Below, one piece after another: positions 16,582 through 25,744 of a stretch of DNA of 64,000 bases. The stretch is from Bacillota bacterium (GTDB lineage: Bacteria; Bacillota; Clostridia; Caldicoprobacterales; Xylanivirgaceae): positions 62,001 through 126,000 of the forward strand of contig JAMOAB010000175.1 of NCBI GenBank assembly GCA_023621995.1, read 5' to 3'. A program made the translations under genes and the position numbers. The notes below the pieces were generated by a model. The model saw only the letters and a list, made by a program, of their open reading frames with translations. It did no database searches and was not told the origin of the DNA. Position 1 is the stretch's first letter. Each line of letters begins with the position of its first letter.

Positions 16582-18471
16582 TCAACCATGGGCTGCAATT
16601 CTACTAGCCGAAACTATTTGATCATAAAAATTTACATAGCTTACAAGCCCTGGCTTTCCGTCAAAACTCAAACGCTCTTCTTCCAGTTCTTCAATGATAT
16701 CAATTGTACCAGATAGATATTCATCTATAGTCTCTTTAGCTGTCTCAATTCGTATTATTAGAGAACCATAACGCATATCCATGATCTCCCATCCTAGCCT
16801 TTTGTTTATGACTGTCCATTGTTTTTTATGACAGACCCTAAGGTCTTGTACCCTCTCTAATAAATCTGGTAACCGTTTGTTCCTTATCTCTTCTAACATA
16901 TCTCTATCATCGTTTTTATAGGCATTAGTTATCTCTATACCCATTTGAGATTTAAGTGCTAAAACGTAACTGACTTTTCCTAAGTACTCAAAGAGAAAAT
17001 TATAATGTCCATTACGCTTAGATGCATTATCAAATTTTTGGGTTAAGTCTCTGTAATGATTGTTCAATGGCAGACCTTCAATATTTTTATCAAAGAGTCC
17101 AGCCAGTAGATCTTGCCACATTAGATATTTACTTGGATTATAAGTATTCATATTATCAATTTCTGATCCAGGAATCTCATCTAAATATTTTATATCCATA
17201 AAATCATCATACTTACAGCCTGTACAAAATTCGAATCTTCTCCTTAACTTGCCCATATCTAGTTCTCTCGAATATCCATGCTCAGCAAAAAGTTGCAGAC
17301 CTAGAAGGTTTGAATATATATTGCTTTCAGTTCCATTGTCTCCCCATATAGTAACAAACACCTCATCTACACCTTGTGCTTTACAAGCATCAAGGGCAGG
17401 ATTTGTAGTGTTAAAAGTCTTGCCCCAATTAGCAGCAAAACCTATCCAAGTCCATATTCCACCAGCAAATATAGGCTTAGAATTAAATCCTTTATGTTTT
17501 TTTATAAATTCTTCATAAAAGTTCTGATCGTCATGGTAGTAATCCCAGTATACCAGTTGTATTCCATCTGGTACTGCATCTATTACATCTCTGGGAATTG
17601 CAGCATCAAGGTCATAATATTCACCGGTTTTAGAAGCAGCACGAAAATACATGTCGCTCCATATCATAGGTTCCAATCCTTTTTCTTCTACAATCTTGAG
17701 AACTCTCTCTAGATGTTCGTTCATAATATCAAATTTTCTTCTAAGCCCATTTTTTTGGAGATATACTCCAAGACCAAGACGCCATGCTTCATCCATACCA
17801 ATGTGTATTCTTTTGCTTCTAAATGGGGCATATGCACTGGTTATTAAATGCTCTATAAATTCATAAACCCTGTCATCTCCCACTAAGAGAGTTTCTTCAT
17901 CATCTCGCATATCTACATATACAGACCATTTGAGAACATCGGCTAGATGAGCCAAAGTTTGTATACATGGTATCATTTCTATACCAAGAGCATATGCAAA
18001 GTCGTCACATTCTTTTAGTTCTTCATAAGTATATTTGCTTCTCATATATCCCAAATAGGGCTCTTCCTCTACAACATAACTATCTTCCGTATAGAGCATG
18101 AACATATTAAGTCCCATAACTGCCATACGCTTTAGTATATCTTTAATGGTACCAACTCGCATCACAGCATTACTCTGGGAAACATCAAACATAGCACCAT
18201 TCATAGTAAATTGAGGTGTCTCTACTATCTCAAAATTTTCTTTTTTGGGTAATGCCTCTAGCAGAAGACCTACTGCCCTAAAAAAATGAATTTTTTCAGA
18301 ATATCTTATCTTCGCCCTGTTCCCTGCTTTCCATACCACTATATCACATCCAGGGCTTTGTTCTACTTCTATCTTTAAACCTTCATCATCTAGCTCAAAG
18401 TCATAGTCATCAGATAAAATCTCTAGCCCTTTCAGACAATCTTGTATATCTCCTCTAAAACAAAGTTTCAT
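16582..18471 (-). CDS. Glycoside hydrolase family 20 beta-N-acetylhexosaminidase-like
   Basis: This 629-residue protein has an N-terminal GH20b-type domain (about residues 1-85), a TIM barrel (about 88-420) and an alpha-helical C-terminal region. The catalytic Asp-Glu pair of GH20 appears at D227-E228 in HIGMDEAW; barrel-strand motifs MNGAMFDVSQ and PMIWSDMYF agree. There is no signal peptide, so it probably acts in the cytosol on imported amino-sugar oligosaccharides or muropeptides. It appears monocistronic, with AGGGGG before the ATG and a dyad just upstream. The remnant sugar dehydrogenase nearby and the RpiR regulator hint at a once larger sugar locus. Confidence 0.85.
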   Translation of the reverse strand: MKLCFRGDIQDCLKGLEILSDDYDFELDDEGLKIEVEQSPGCDIVVWKAGNRAKIRYSEKIHFFRAVGLLLEALPKKENFEIVETPQFTMNGAMFDVSQSNAVMRVGTIKDILKRMAVMGLNMFMLYTEDSYVVEEEPYLGYMRSKYTYEELKECDDFAYALGIEMIPCIQTLAHLADVLKWSVYVDMRDDEETLLVGDDRVYEFIEHLITSAYAPFRSKRIHIGMDEAWRLGLGVYLQKNGLRRKFDIMNEHLERVLKIVEEKGLEPMIWSDMYFRAASKTGEYYDLDAAIPRDVIDAVPDGIQLVYWDYYHDDQNFYEEFIKKHKGFNSKPIFAGGIWTWIGFAANWGKTFNTTNPALDACKAQGVDEVFVTIWGDNGTESNIYSNLLGLQLFAEHGYSRELDMGKLRRRFEFCTGCKYDDFMDIKYLDEIPGSEIDNMNTYNPSKYLMWQDLLAGLFDKNIEGLPLNNHYRDLTQKFDNASKRNGHYNFLFEYLGKVSYVLALKSQMGIEITNAYKNDDRDMLEEIRNKRLPDLLERVQDLRVCHKKQWTVINKRLGWEIMDMRYGSLIIRIETAKETIDEYLSGTIDIIEELEEERLSFDGKPGLVSYVNFYDQIVSASRIAAHG

Positions 18472-18488
18472 AAAAATCCCCCTTGTGC

Positions 18489-18517
18489 AAATTGATGGAA
18501 TCCAATCCCATCAATTT
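18489..18517. promoter_or_regulatory. Operator-like dyad upstream of the GH20 gene
   Basis: AAATTGATGG and CCATCAATTT are exact inverted 10-mers separated by nine bases, lying 18-46 bases upstream of the ATG. No T-run follows, and the position suits a repressor site overlapping the transcription start. Confidence 0.5.
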
Positions 18518-18599
18518 AATAATACATGATAAATATGAATTATTCTATCATCAAATCTATTTATATATTGCTATTTTTTATAATGTAAAGTGGCAAAAC

Positions 18600-19247
18600 C
18601 TAATTGTTAAGTATTCTAGAAAATATGTTCAGAAATAGTGGGGCAATAAATGTTTCATACAATATGCCAATAATTAGCACAATAGTGACAATCAAAATTT
18701 TAAAAGTATATAACGCAAAATCCTTTTTCCTATACTGTTTAGATATGGAATTTTTCCGTTGTCTATAGTTATTTATGCTGTTTTTTAATCCAATTATGAC
18801 AATTATGGTTATGCAGGGAATGTATATAAAATTTTGTGGCAAAACACATACTAAGACGAAAAAAAAGCCCTTAGTGCCATAAAAATATACTAAAAATCCA
18901 GTTGTAAAACCAAGCAAAAAACCTTTTATGCCAAAAGCTACAATAATAAATGGAATACCTAAATAGGATAATCCAAAAATCCAAACCATGAATGAAAAGC
19001 CACAATATTGACGTAGTCCTTCTAAAAAAATAGCCTTTTTATCTATATCACTGTTTATACCATTGGAAATATTGGCTATAAATCCACTAATATAATCAGC
19101 TAGTCCTCCTTTTTGATTAGAGGAAATAGAATTTACAGTAAACGCCCCACTGGTCAACCCTATTAAAAATATAAATATTACAATAGCATATAGTAATAAA
19201 TGTTTCTTAAAGTGAAGTGTAAAGAAAAACTTTACCCGCTCAAGCAA
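18600..19247 (-). CDS. spoIIM: Stage II sporulation protein M
   Basis: This is a 215-residue, roughly five-helix membrane protein of the SpoIIM family. It has the first helix near residues 18-40 followed by the conserved SGAFTVNSIS segment and the family motif LPQNFIYIP between helices. SpoIIM joins SpoIID and SpoIIP in the machine that drives peptidoglycan thinning and engulfment in the mother cell. An ATG sits at 19262, but its only ribosome-binding site, GAGGGGG, lies within the coding frame and six bases before the TTG at 19247, so I prefer the TTG. It follows spo0A by 109 bases, in the standard spoIVB-spo0A-spoIIM order. Confidence 0.93.
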   Translation of the reverse strand: MLERVKFFFTLHFKKHLLLYAIVIFIFLIGLTSGAFTVNSISSNQKGGLADYISGFIANISNGINSDIDKKAIFLEGLRQYCGFSFMVWIFGLSYLGIPFIIVAFGIKGFLLGFTTGFLVYFYGTKGFFFVLVCVLPQNFIYIPCITIIVIIGLKNSINNYRQRKNSISKQYRKKDFALYTFKILIVTIVLIIGILYETFIAPLFLNIFSRILNN

Positions 19248-19356
19248 ATAAATCCCCCTCATCTTTTGAGTGCTTCTAAAGAGATATTATGCAACCATTT
19301 GGGGATTTATTACTGAATAGATTTTTGAAAACAAGATAAATATAGATTTGTTTTAC

Positions 19357-20160
19357 CTATATACTACCTGCACTAATTCTTAATTTGTCCGCCACCATGG
19401 CTATAAACTCTCCATTTGTAGGCTTGCCCTTTTGTTCATGGACAGTATAACCAAATAATTTATTTATAACTTCAATCCTTCCTCTACTCCATGCTACTTC
19501 GATTGCATGTCTAATAGCGCGCTCAACTCTGCTGGGAGTTGTACTATATCTTTCTGCGATATTTGGATATAATTCTTTTGTAATAGCATTTAAAAGTTCA
19601 ATGTCATGGACTACCATTATTATTGCCTCTCTAAGATATTGATATCCTTTTATATGAGCTGGAATACCTATTTCATGCATAATAAATGTTACATCTGCTT
19701 CTAATGAATTATTTCTATTGGTATTTGTAGCAGAAATATAGTTTGTTTGGACTCCCATTTGCCAATCTATATATTCTTGATTCTGTAGTGTCAATTCCCT
19801 TATACGTATTATAAACGTCTCCATATCAAATGGCTTTACCATATAGTAGTCTGCCCCTAGCCTCATTGCCTGCTGGGTTATTTTATCTTGGCCTACTGCA
19901 GACAATATTATTATCTTAGGGGATTTATTTAAGTCTTGATATTTCAGCCTTTCAAGAACCCCTAAACCATCTAAATGTGGCATTATAATATCTAATATAA
20001 CCACATCGGGTTCTGTTTTTAATATTATATCTACAGCTTCTAACCCATCATTGGCAACACCTACTACTTCCATATCATGCTGTTTATCTATATACTCCAC
20101 AATGATATCGCAAAAATCTCTGTTGTCATCCGCAACTAAAATCTTTATTTTTTTATTCAA
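19357..20160 (-). CDS. spo0A: Sporulation transcription factor Spo0A
   Basis: The 267-residue master sporulation regulator has a response-regulator receiver (about residues 5-122) with the acidic pair D11-D12, phospho-acceptor D57 ([10 protein letters not shown]) and K108-region lysine in YYMVKPFD. The C-terminal Spo0A_C domain (about 155-265) contains the recognition segment [20 protein letters not shown]. It starts at TTG, seven bases after AGGGGG. It activates and represses early sporulation genes once phosphorylated. A sigma-H-type promoter is visible just upstream. Confidence 0.97.
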   Translation of the reverse strand: MNKKIKILVADDNRDFCDIIVEYIDKQHDMEVVGVANDGLEAVDIILKTEPDVVILDIIMPHLDGLGVLERLKYQDLNKSPKIIILSAVGQDKITQQAMRLGADYYMVKPFDMETFIIRIRELTLQNQEYIDWQMGVQTNYISATNTNRNNSLEADVTFIMHEIGIPAHIKGYQYLREAIIMVVHDIELLNAITKELYPNIAERYSTTPSRVERAIRHAIEVAWSRGRIEVINKLFGYTVHEQKGKPTNGEFIAMVADKLRISAGSI

Positions 20161-20194
20161 GTTAATACCCCCTTTAATGAAATAGATATTTTAC

Positions 20195-20223
20195 CTATTC
20201 GCCAGAAATTTAAAATATCCTTC
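20195..20223 (-). promoter_or_regulatory. Candidate sigma-H promoter of spo0A
   Basis: On the minus strand GAAGGATAT is followed after 11 bases by GGCGAATAG. This fits the Bacillus sigma-H consensus RnAGGAwWW-N11-12-RnnGAATww at all but the last position. It ends 35 bases upstream of the spo0A start. The B. subtilis spo0A Ps promoter is also sigma-H dependent. Confidence 0.7.
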
Positions 20224-20246
20224 AAATATAGGAAAAATAACCCTTT

Positions 20247-21545
20247 TTACTCAACTATCTTATCTATTTCATCAAGCATCCATTCTATAAATATGGCGTA
20301 ACCTTTTTTAGGATCATTTACGAATACATGAGTTACGGCACCAACAATTTTTCCATCCTGTATTATAGGGCTTCCACTCATACCCTGAACAATACCACCA
20401 GTTTTCTTTAAAAGATTAGGATCTGTTATCTCAATGATCATCCCTTTTGGGCCAGGATAGCTCTGTCTATTTATCTTTACGATATCAACCTTGTATTCTC
20501 TTATTCCATTATTATCTACAGTTGATAATATTTTGGCTTCCCCTAACCTTACATCTGATTGTCTACAAATAGGCAATACATTGTTTTCGTCTAATTTAAG
20601 AGCGTAATTATACATTTTCCCGAATATACCGAAAGGAGTATTTTTTATTATACTTCCAACTGTCCTTTGATTTTCAGAAAAAATTCCCTTTATTTCGCCT
20701 GGTTTCCCCTTTTTGCCTTCAATAATATCGACTATTTTTGCCTGTACTATTTCACCATCTTTTACAGAGAGTAAAGCACCTGTATCCATATCTGTTATAG
20801 CATGGCCTAATGCAGCGAACAGTTGCTTTTCTGGATCTATAAAAGTAAGTGTCCCTACGCCTGCTGTACTATCCCTAACCCAAATTCCTAATCTAAATTT
20901 CCCATCTTTTGAGTTTTTTATAGGATTTATATAGCGTTTTAATATTACATTCCCCCTTTTTATATCTATCTCTAATTCCCGTCCCTTTAATTTATCTATT
21001 AGTAAAGAAAGATGGTCTGCATTTTTTACCGTAACTCCATTTATCTTTTCAATTATATCGCCTGGTCTTAATCCAGCATCTATGGCTGGACAGCGAACAA
21101 CTCCGTTTTCATCTATCACATCTGAAATACCTACTATCAACGCACCCTGAGTATATATAGTTACCCCTATAGAATCTCCTCCAGGAATAAGTTTTCTTGG
21201 TGGTTCTACACTTACCTTCAATTCCTTTATGGGTATAATGCCAAAAAGTTTAAGATTAAGTAAAGCATTACCTTTCCTTATACTTTCTATTGCGATAGTA
21301 TTCCTCATACTATATATTGTTTTATCTCCCAAAGAGTTACCATTAATTTGCAATACATCTATCTCATCAGTTTCAACTTTTACGCTAAATGGTAATTTTA
21401 AATCAAGGATTTTTATATCTCCCTCAAATAGCTTCAGTTCCGATGGAAGTGCTTTTAATCCCTGAATACCAGGTGAATAATTTACTAATAAAAAAAGTAT
21501 AGCTATACATATACCAATTAATTGCTTAATAGAACATTTCTTCAC
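20247..21545 (-). CDS. spoIVB: SpoIVB peptidase (S55)
   Basis: This 432-residue forespore-secreted serine peptidase has an N-terminal membrane anchor (about residues 5-25), a PDZ domain (about 110-185, with AGLRPGDIIEKING) and the S55 peptidase domain. The active-site serine motif QGMSGSPI is at S390, and the histidine motif ALGHAITDMDTG is in the middle. It signals across the intermembrane space to activate pro-sigma-K processing by SpoIVFB. The frame is open to an ATG at 21626, but GAGGTG followed after six bases by GTG at 21545 yields the normal N-terminus and is preferred. Confidence 0.95.
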   Translation of the reverse strand: MKKCSIKQLIGICIAILFLLVNYSPGIQGLKALPSELKLFEGDIKILDLKLPFSVKVETDEIDVLQINGNSLGDKTIYSMRNTIAIESIRKGNALLNLKLFGIIPIKELKVSVEPPRKLIPGGDSIGVTIYTQGALIVGISDVIDENGVVRCPAIDAGLRPGDIIEKINGVTVKNADHLSLLIDKLKGRELEIDIKRGNVILKRYINPIKNSKDGKFRLGIWVRDSTAGVGTLTFIDPEKQLFAALGHAITDMDTGALLSVKDGEIVQAKIVDIIEGKKGKPGEIKGIFSENQRTVGSIIKNTPFGIFGKMYNYALKLDENNVLPICRQSDVRLGEAKILSTVDNNGIREYKVDIVKINRQSYPGPKGMIIEITDPNLLKKTGGIVQGMSGSPIIQDGKIVGAVTHVFVNDPKKGYAIFIEWMLDEIDKIVE

Positions 21546-21752
21546 TATTAACACCTCTGCTGTGCCATTTTTGTAATATATTGAATGTTGTAAGTATCTG
21601 CCATTTATTATTTTTACAGTATACATACAAGAAATAGTCTAAAATTTGTATATAAATGTCAACAAAACTCTTTCTCATAGTATTTTATTGATTTTTGTCT
21701 AACAAGTTTAAGTTAACCTTAAAAATACTATTTATTCTACTTAAAATCCGTT

Positions 21753-21800
21753 AAAAAAGGCAAAAAAAAGAAGGCCTAGACCTTCTTTTTTGCCTTTTAA
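21753..21800 (-). terminator. Terminator after recN
   Basis: A long hairpin with core GAAGG/CCTTC around a 6-base loop, extended by A/T and GGC/GCC pairs, ends in a T-run on the minus strand about 45 bases after the recN stop. Confidence 0.85.
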
Positions 21801-21844
21801 TCACTTAATTGCACAGAGTTACCAATCCATTTTTTGTTTTTATA

Positions 21845-23560
21845 TTATTTATAGGTATCATATAATGTCTTTTTATAACTCATTGAATTCCTTATCAGCT
21901 CTAAGGCATGATCTAAACTTAATTTACTAGAACCTGTTCCATCTATCATCTTGGCCAATTCATATTGTCTCTCTTTTTCCGGTAATACTCTAGCCGTAGT
22001 ATATGTTCTTTCTTGGTCTGTATATTTTTCAATAGTGAAATGTTTATCAGCCATAGCAGCAATTTGAGGAAGATGTGTAACACAGATTAATTGATGAGAA
22101 CGAGAAATTATTGCCATCTTCTGCGCCACTGCCTGGGCTATACTTCCACTTATTCCCACATCTATCTCATCAAATATAAGTGTTGGGATCTTGTCTACAT
22201 CTGCCAATATAGTTTTAAAGGCAAGCATAATCCTCCCTATCTCTCCCCCCGAAGCTATTTTTGAAAGTGGTTTTAACGGTTCTCCAGGATTAGGGGATAT
22301 TAAAAATTCTATCTTATCAAAGCCGTCACTAGAAATATTGTTCTTGTTTGATTTTATATCCACTACAAACTCTGTCTTTTCCATACCTAGATCTCTCAGT
22401 TGTTGTAACATCTGTAGTTGGAACTCCTTTGCAGCCATTTTCCTTTCGTGCGAAAGTTTGCCACTTGTCTCATATAATTCTTTTAAGATATCATTTTTGC
22501 TTTTATTAAGATCATCTAATAGCTGTTTACTTTCTTCAAGCTGCCTTAACTTATTTTCCAAGTCTTTTCTATACTCTAGTATTTCATCTATAGTTTTTCC
22601 ATATTTTCGCTTAAGATCATTTATTAAATCCAAACGTGTTTCTATCTCCTCTAGCCTATCTTCATCAAAATTAAAAGTATCCATATAATCTCTAAGTTCT
22701 ATTGTACAATCTTCTAACTCATAGTATATATTTTCAAGGCGTCTGTGAAAATTTTCTAGTTCTTCATCTATTTCTGCTAAAGCTTCAAACTCAGAACATA
22801 TCCTGCCTAAATTATCATGTATAGAAGGCATACCTAAAGCACCTCTATATAGAAGATTATAGGCATTCTCGACGCTCTCCATTATCCGTTCTGAATTTTG
22901 CAATATTGTTCGTTCCTGTAGCAGTTTCCTATCTTCATCTTCCTTTAAATTTGCACTCGTTATCTCTTGAAGTTGATAGATAAGGTAATCCTTATGTCTA
23001 TCTCCATCAGCCCCAACTCCTTGAAGATTATCTATCTGATTTTGAATGTCTACTAAGGCACTGTAATATTTTTTTACATATTTTTTATGACTTCGTACAT
23101 TGACGCCGCCAAAGCTATCTAAAAAATTTTTATGTGATTCAATTGAAAGAAGAGATTGGTGTTCATGTTGGCCATGTATATCTACAAGATGTCTGCTCAC
23201 CTCTTTTAATATCGAAAGTGTAACAGCTCTACCATTTATTCTGCATATATTTCTTCCAGTCGCCGAAAGCTCACGCGTTATTATCAATAATCCATCTTGC
23301 ATTTTGATGCCATAGTTGTCTAAAATGGGACTTATCTCATCTGTATCTTCTAAATTGAATATCCCTTCTATATACGCAGTTTCTTTCCCCGCTCTTATTA
23401 AATCTCTATCGGCTCTTTCACCTAAAAGTAAATTAATACTATCAATAACTATGGATTTACCCGTCCCTGTCTCACCAGTTATTATATTAAGTCCCTGGCC
23501 AAACTCAATAGACAATTGATCAATAAGAGCTATATTTTCTATCTGAAGATGGCTAAGCAT
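21845..23560 (-). CDS. recN: DNA repair protein RecN
   Basis: This 571-residue SMC-like ATPase has Walker A TGETGTGKS at residues 28-36, a central coiled-coil region rich in E/L/K (about 150-390), the ABC signature LSKIASGGEIGR and Walker B PTLIFDEIDVGISG. It acts early in double-strand-break repair. It sits 15 bases after argR in the usual argR-recN-spoIVB-spo0A order. Confidence 0.96.
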   Translation of the reverse strand: MLSHLQIENIALIDQLSIEFGQGLNIITGETGTGKSIVIDSINLLLGERADRDLIRAGKETAYIEGIFNLEDTDEISPILDNYGIKMQDGLLIITRELSATGRNICRINGRAVTLSILKEVSRHLVDIHGQHEHQSLLSIESHKNFLDSFGGVNVRSHKKYVKKYYSALVDIQNQIDNLQGVGADGDRHKDYLIYQLQEITSANLKEDEDRKLLQERTILQNSERIMESVENAYNLLYRGALGMPSIHDNLGRICSEFEALAEIDEELENFHRRLENIYYELEDCTIELRDYMDTFNFDEDRLEEIETRLDLINDLKRKYGKTIDEILEYRKDLENKLRQLEESKQLLDDLNKSKNDILKELYETSGKLSHERKMAAKEFQLQMLQQLRDLGMEKTEFVVDIKSNKNNISSDGFDKIEFLISPNPGEPLKPLSKIASGGEIGRIMLAFKTILADVDKIPTLIFDEIDVGISGSIAQAVAQKMAIISRSHQLICVTHLPQIAAMADKHFTIEKYTDQERTYTTARVLPEKERQYELAKMIDGTGSSKLSLDHALELIRNSMSYKKTLYDTYK

Positions 23561-23575
23561 GCTTATTTATCCCCC

Positions 23576-24028
23576 TTAAGCTTTCATAAGTTTGCTGAAC
23601 CTTTCCATAACATCTTTTACCAATCCGTCCTCTTTAACAATTACTAAAATAGTGTCATCTCCTGCGATACATCCCATAATTTCCTTCCAATTTAATGCAT
23701 CTATAGCACCAGCAGCAGCCATAGCACTGCCAGATATAGTTTTAATAACAATCAAATTGTTTGCTGATTCCATAGACAAAACAGATTCGGAAAAGACCCT
23801 TATCAATCTCTCTGAAACAGTTCCCTCTTCCTTCTCAATAGTAGCATACTTGTAGACACCAGAAGGAGACATAACTTTTACCAATCTTAATTCTTTAATA
23901 TCTCTAGATACAGTTGCTTGAGTTACCTCAATACCCCGCTTTTTCAATTCTTCTGCTAACTGTTCTTGAGTTTCTATATCTTTCTCTGAAATAATTTCAA
24001 GTATTAGCGAGTGACGATTCATCTTCAT
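23576..24028 (-). CDS. argR: Arginine repressor ArgR/AhrC
   Basis: The 150-residue protein has an N-terminal winged-helix DNA-binding domain (about residues 1-68, with [17 protein letters not shown]). The C-terminal hexamerisation/arginine-binding domain contains the [14 protein letters not shown] motif with the arginine-binding Asp-Asp. AGGAGG is seven bases before the ATG. It represses arginine biosynthesis and may activate catabolism. Note its fixed position in the isoprenoid/recN cluster rather than beside arg genes. Confidence 0.95.
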   Translation of the reverse strand: MKMNRHSLILEIISEKDIETQEQLAEELKKRGIEVTQATVSRDIKELRLVKVMSPSGVYKYATIEKEEGTVSERLIRVFSESVLSMESANNLIVIKTISGSAMAAAGAIDALNWKEIMGCIAGDDTILVIVKEDGLVKDVMERFSKLMKA

Positions 24029-24054
24029 CTGTTATCCTCCTTAGTCTATACTTG

Positions 24055-24906
24055 TTAGGATAATCTCTCAGTAAGCTTATTTCGCAATATGTCAAAAAAA
24101 CTTTGTTCGCCAATTCTTATCAATTTTGCCCGCCCTTCATCCTTTTTAACGATTATTTGGTCTTCTTTAAAAAGTTTTATACCTTCTTGTCCATCAACAG
24201 TCAATAATATGTCCTTTTTGTCATCATCTATCATTATTTTTATCTCGTCATCTGCACTAGTTACAATAGGACGAATATTTAGAACATGGGGACAAATAGG
24301 AGTAAGAAGTAGACACTCCATATTAGGAGTTATAACTGGCCCTCCAGCTGACAGTGAATATGCAGTCGACCCTGTAGGACTAGAAACCAATATCCCATCA
24401 GCCGGATAGAAGTTTACAAATGCATTATTTATGTAAGCTCTAAGATGGATTATCCTTGCATATGACCCTTTAGCTATAGCAATATCATTCAAAGCTACGA
24501 ATTCATCATATATTTTATTATCTCTAATAAGCTGTGCTTTAAGCATCATTCTATCTTCAATAGAATAAGTGTTATTTCTAAGATGTCTAAGAGCTGTGTC
24601 TATTTCTGAAATTTCAATGGCAGTCAAAAACCCCAAACGTCCCATGTTAATTCCTAAAATAGGAACTTCGTATTGCGCCGCATCTTTGGAAACTCTAAGC
24701 AGGGTTCCATCTCCACCTAGTACCAAGACAGCTTCACATCTATTATAGAACGCATCTTTACTAAGGGGGATTCCAACTTTAATCTCCTCATATATTTCGT
24801 CTATTACATAACATTTTATGCCATAGTATTCTGCCTTTTTTGCTATTATAGCTGTGAGTTCTCCATCATCCTTTGTTAAATTTGGAACTATGCCTATCTG
24901 TTTCAT
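24055..24906 (-). CDS. nadK: NAD kinase
   Basis: The 283-residue enzyme carries the NAD-kinase GGDGT motif at residues 64-68 (VLGGDGTLLR), NMGRLGFLT, and the SSPTGSTAYSLSAGGP motif. It phosphorylates NAD to NADP in the cytosol. The PpnK-type length is normal. It lies between tlyA and argR, 16 bases after tlyA. Confidence 0.95.
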   Translation of the reverse strand: MKQIGIVPNLTKDDGELTAIIAKKAEYYGIKCYVIDEIYEEIKVGIPLSKDAFYNRCEAVLVLGGDGTLLRVSKDAAQYEVPILGINMGRLGFLTAIEISEIDTALRHLRNNTYSIEDRMMLKAQLIRDNKIYDEFVALNDIAIAKGSYARIIHLRAYINNAFVNFYPADGILVSSPTGSTAYSLSAGGPVITPNMECLLLTPICPHVLNIRPIVTSADDEIKIMIDDDKKDILLTVDGQEGIKLFKEDQIIVKKDEGRAKLIRIGEQSFFDILRNKLTERLS

Positions 24907-24922
24907 AAAGCCCTCCCTTGTG

Positions 24923-25744
24923 TTAATTCAATTCCCTATGGGCACATTCCACAACAAGTGGTATTTCTTCAATGTAATTAAATTTTCCTATAGGAGTGAT
25001 AGAATTCTTGTAGAAGTGTGCTAGAAACTCTATATTCCCTTCAGGTCCTTTTATAGGTGAATAGGTAAGCCCCTTAACCTCCAAGCCTTCATTCTCTACA
25101 AACTTCAATATTTCAAACAGTACTTCTTGATGAACATCGGATTGACGAACAACCCCCTTTTTACCCACCTTGTCCACCCCTGCTTCAAACTGTGGCTTTA
25201 TCAAAGCTACTATATGGCTATCATGATCTAGCAATCGTTTGACAGCAGGGATAACTAGCTTTAAAGATATGAAGGAAACATCGATCACAGCACCTTGGGC
25301 TAAATCAGATAAAGCATCAGGTTCTAAATATCGTATATTAGTCCTCTCCAATACCACTACTCTACTATCTGTTCTTAGTTTCCAATCTAATTGTCCGTAA
25401 CCTACATCAATAGCATATACTTTTTTGGCCCTATTCTGAAGAAGACAGTCAGTAAAACCGCCTGTGGATGCACCAATATCTAAGAAAATACGTTCCTCAA
25501 CGGGTATTTTAAATATCTCAAGTCCTTTTTGCAGTTTTAATCCTCCACGACTGACATAGGGTATGGGGTCTTCCTTCACTTCAATGTTTGAACTGTAGGC
25601 TACTTTCGTTCCTGCCTTATCTATTCGAACCTTGTCTATATACACAACACCAGCCATAATAGCGCGCTGTGCCTTTTGCCTCGTATGGAAAAAACCCCTT
25701 TCTACTAATAGAATATCAATTCGCTCTTTCCTATTATCTTGCAT
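24923..25744 (-). CDS. tlyA: TlyA family rRNA 2'-O-methyltransferase / hemolysin-like
   Basis: This 273-residue protein has an N-terminal S4 domain (about residues 6-66, [24 protein letters not shown]) and an FtsJ-like SAM-dependent methyltransferase domain with the SAM loop [16 protein letters not shown] and AIDVGYGQL. TlyA of Mycobacterium methylates 16S and 23S rRNA; the Firmicutes YqxC members are presumed RNA methylases. The ATG overlaps the dxs stop region by 11 bases. Confidence 0.92.
   Translation of the reverse strand: MQDNRKERIDILLVERGFFHTRQKAQRAIMAGVVYIDKVRIDKAGTKVAYSSNIEVKEDPIPYVSRGGLKLQKGLEIFKIPVEERIFLDIGASTGGFTDCLLQNRAKKVYAIDVGYGQLDWKLRTDSRVVVLERTNIRYLEPDALSDLAQGAVIDVSFISLKLVIPAVKRLLDHDSHIVALIKPQFEAGVDKVGKKGVVRQSDVHQEVLFEILKFVENEGLEVKGLTYSPIKGPEGNIEFLAHFYKNSITPIGKFNYIEEIPLVVECAHRELN

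Noticed and set aside
19263-19356. Sigma-E promoter before spoIIM
   Set aside because: CATAATAT is a fair -10 but the -35 region matches at only about three of seven positions.
21546-21844. Sigma-F/G promoter before spoIVB
   Set aside because: Several partial matches (TGTATA, CAGATACTTA) but none with correct spacing and both boxes.
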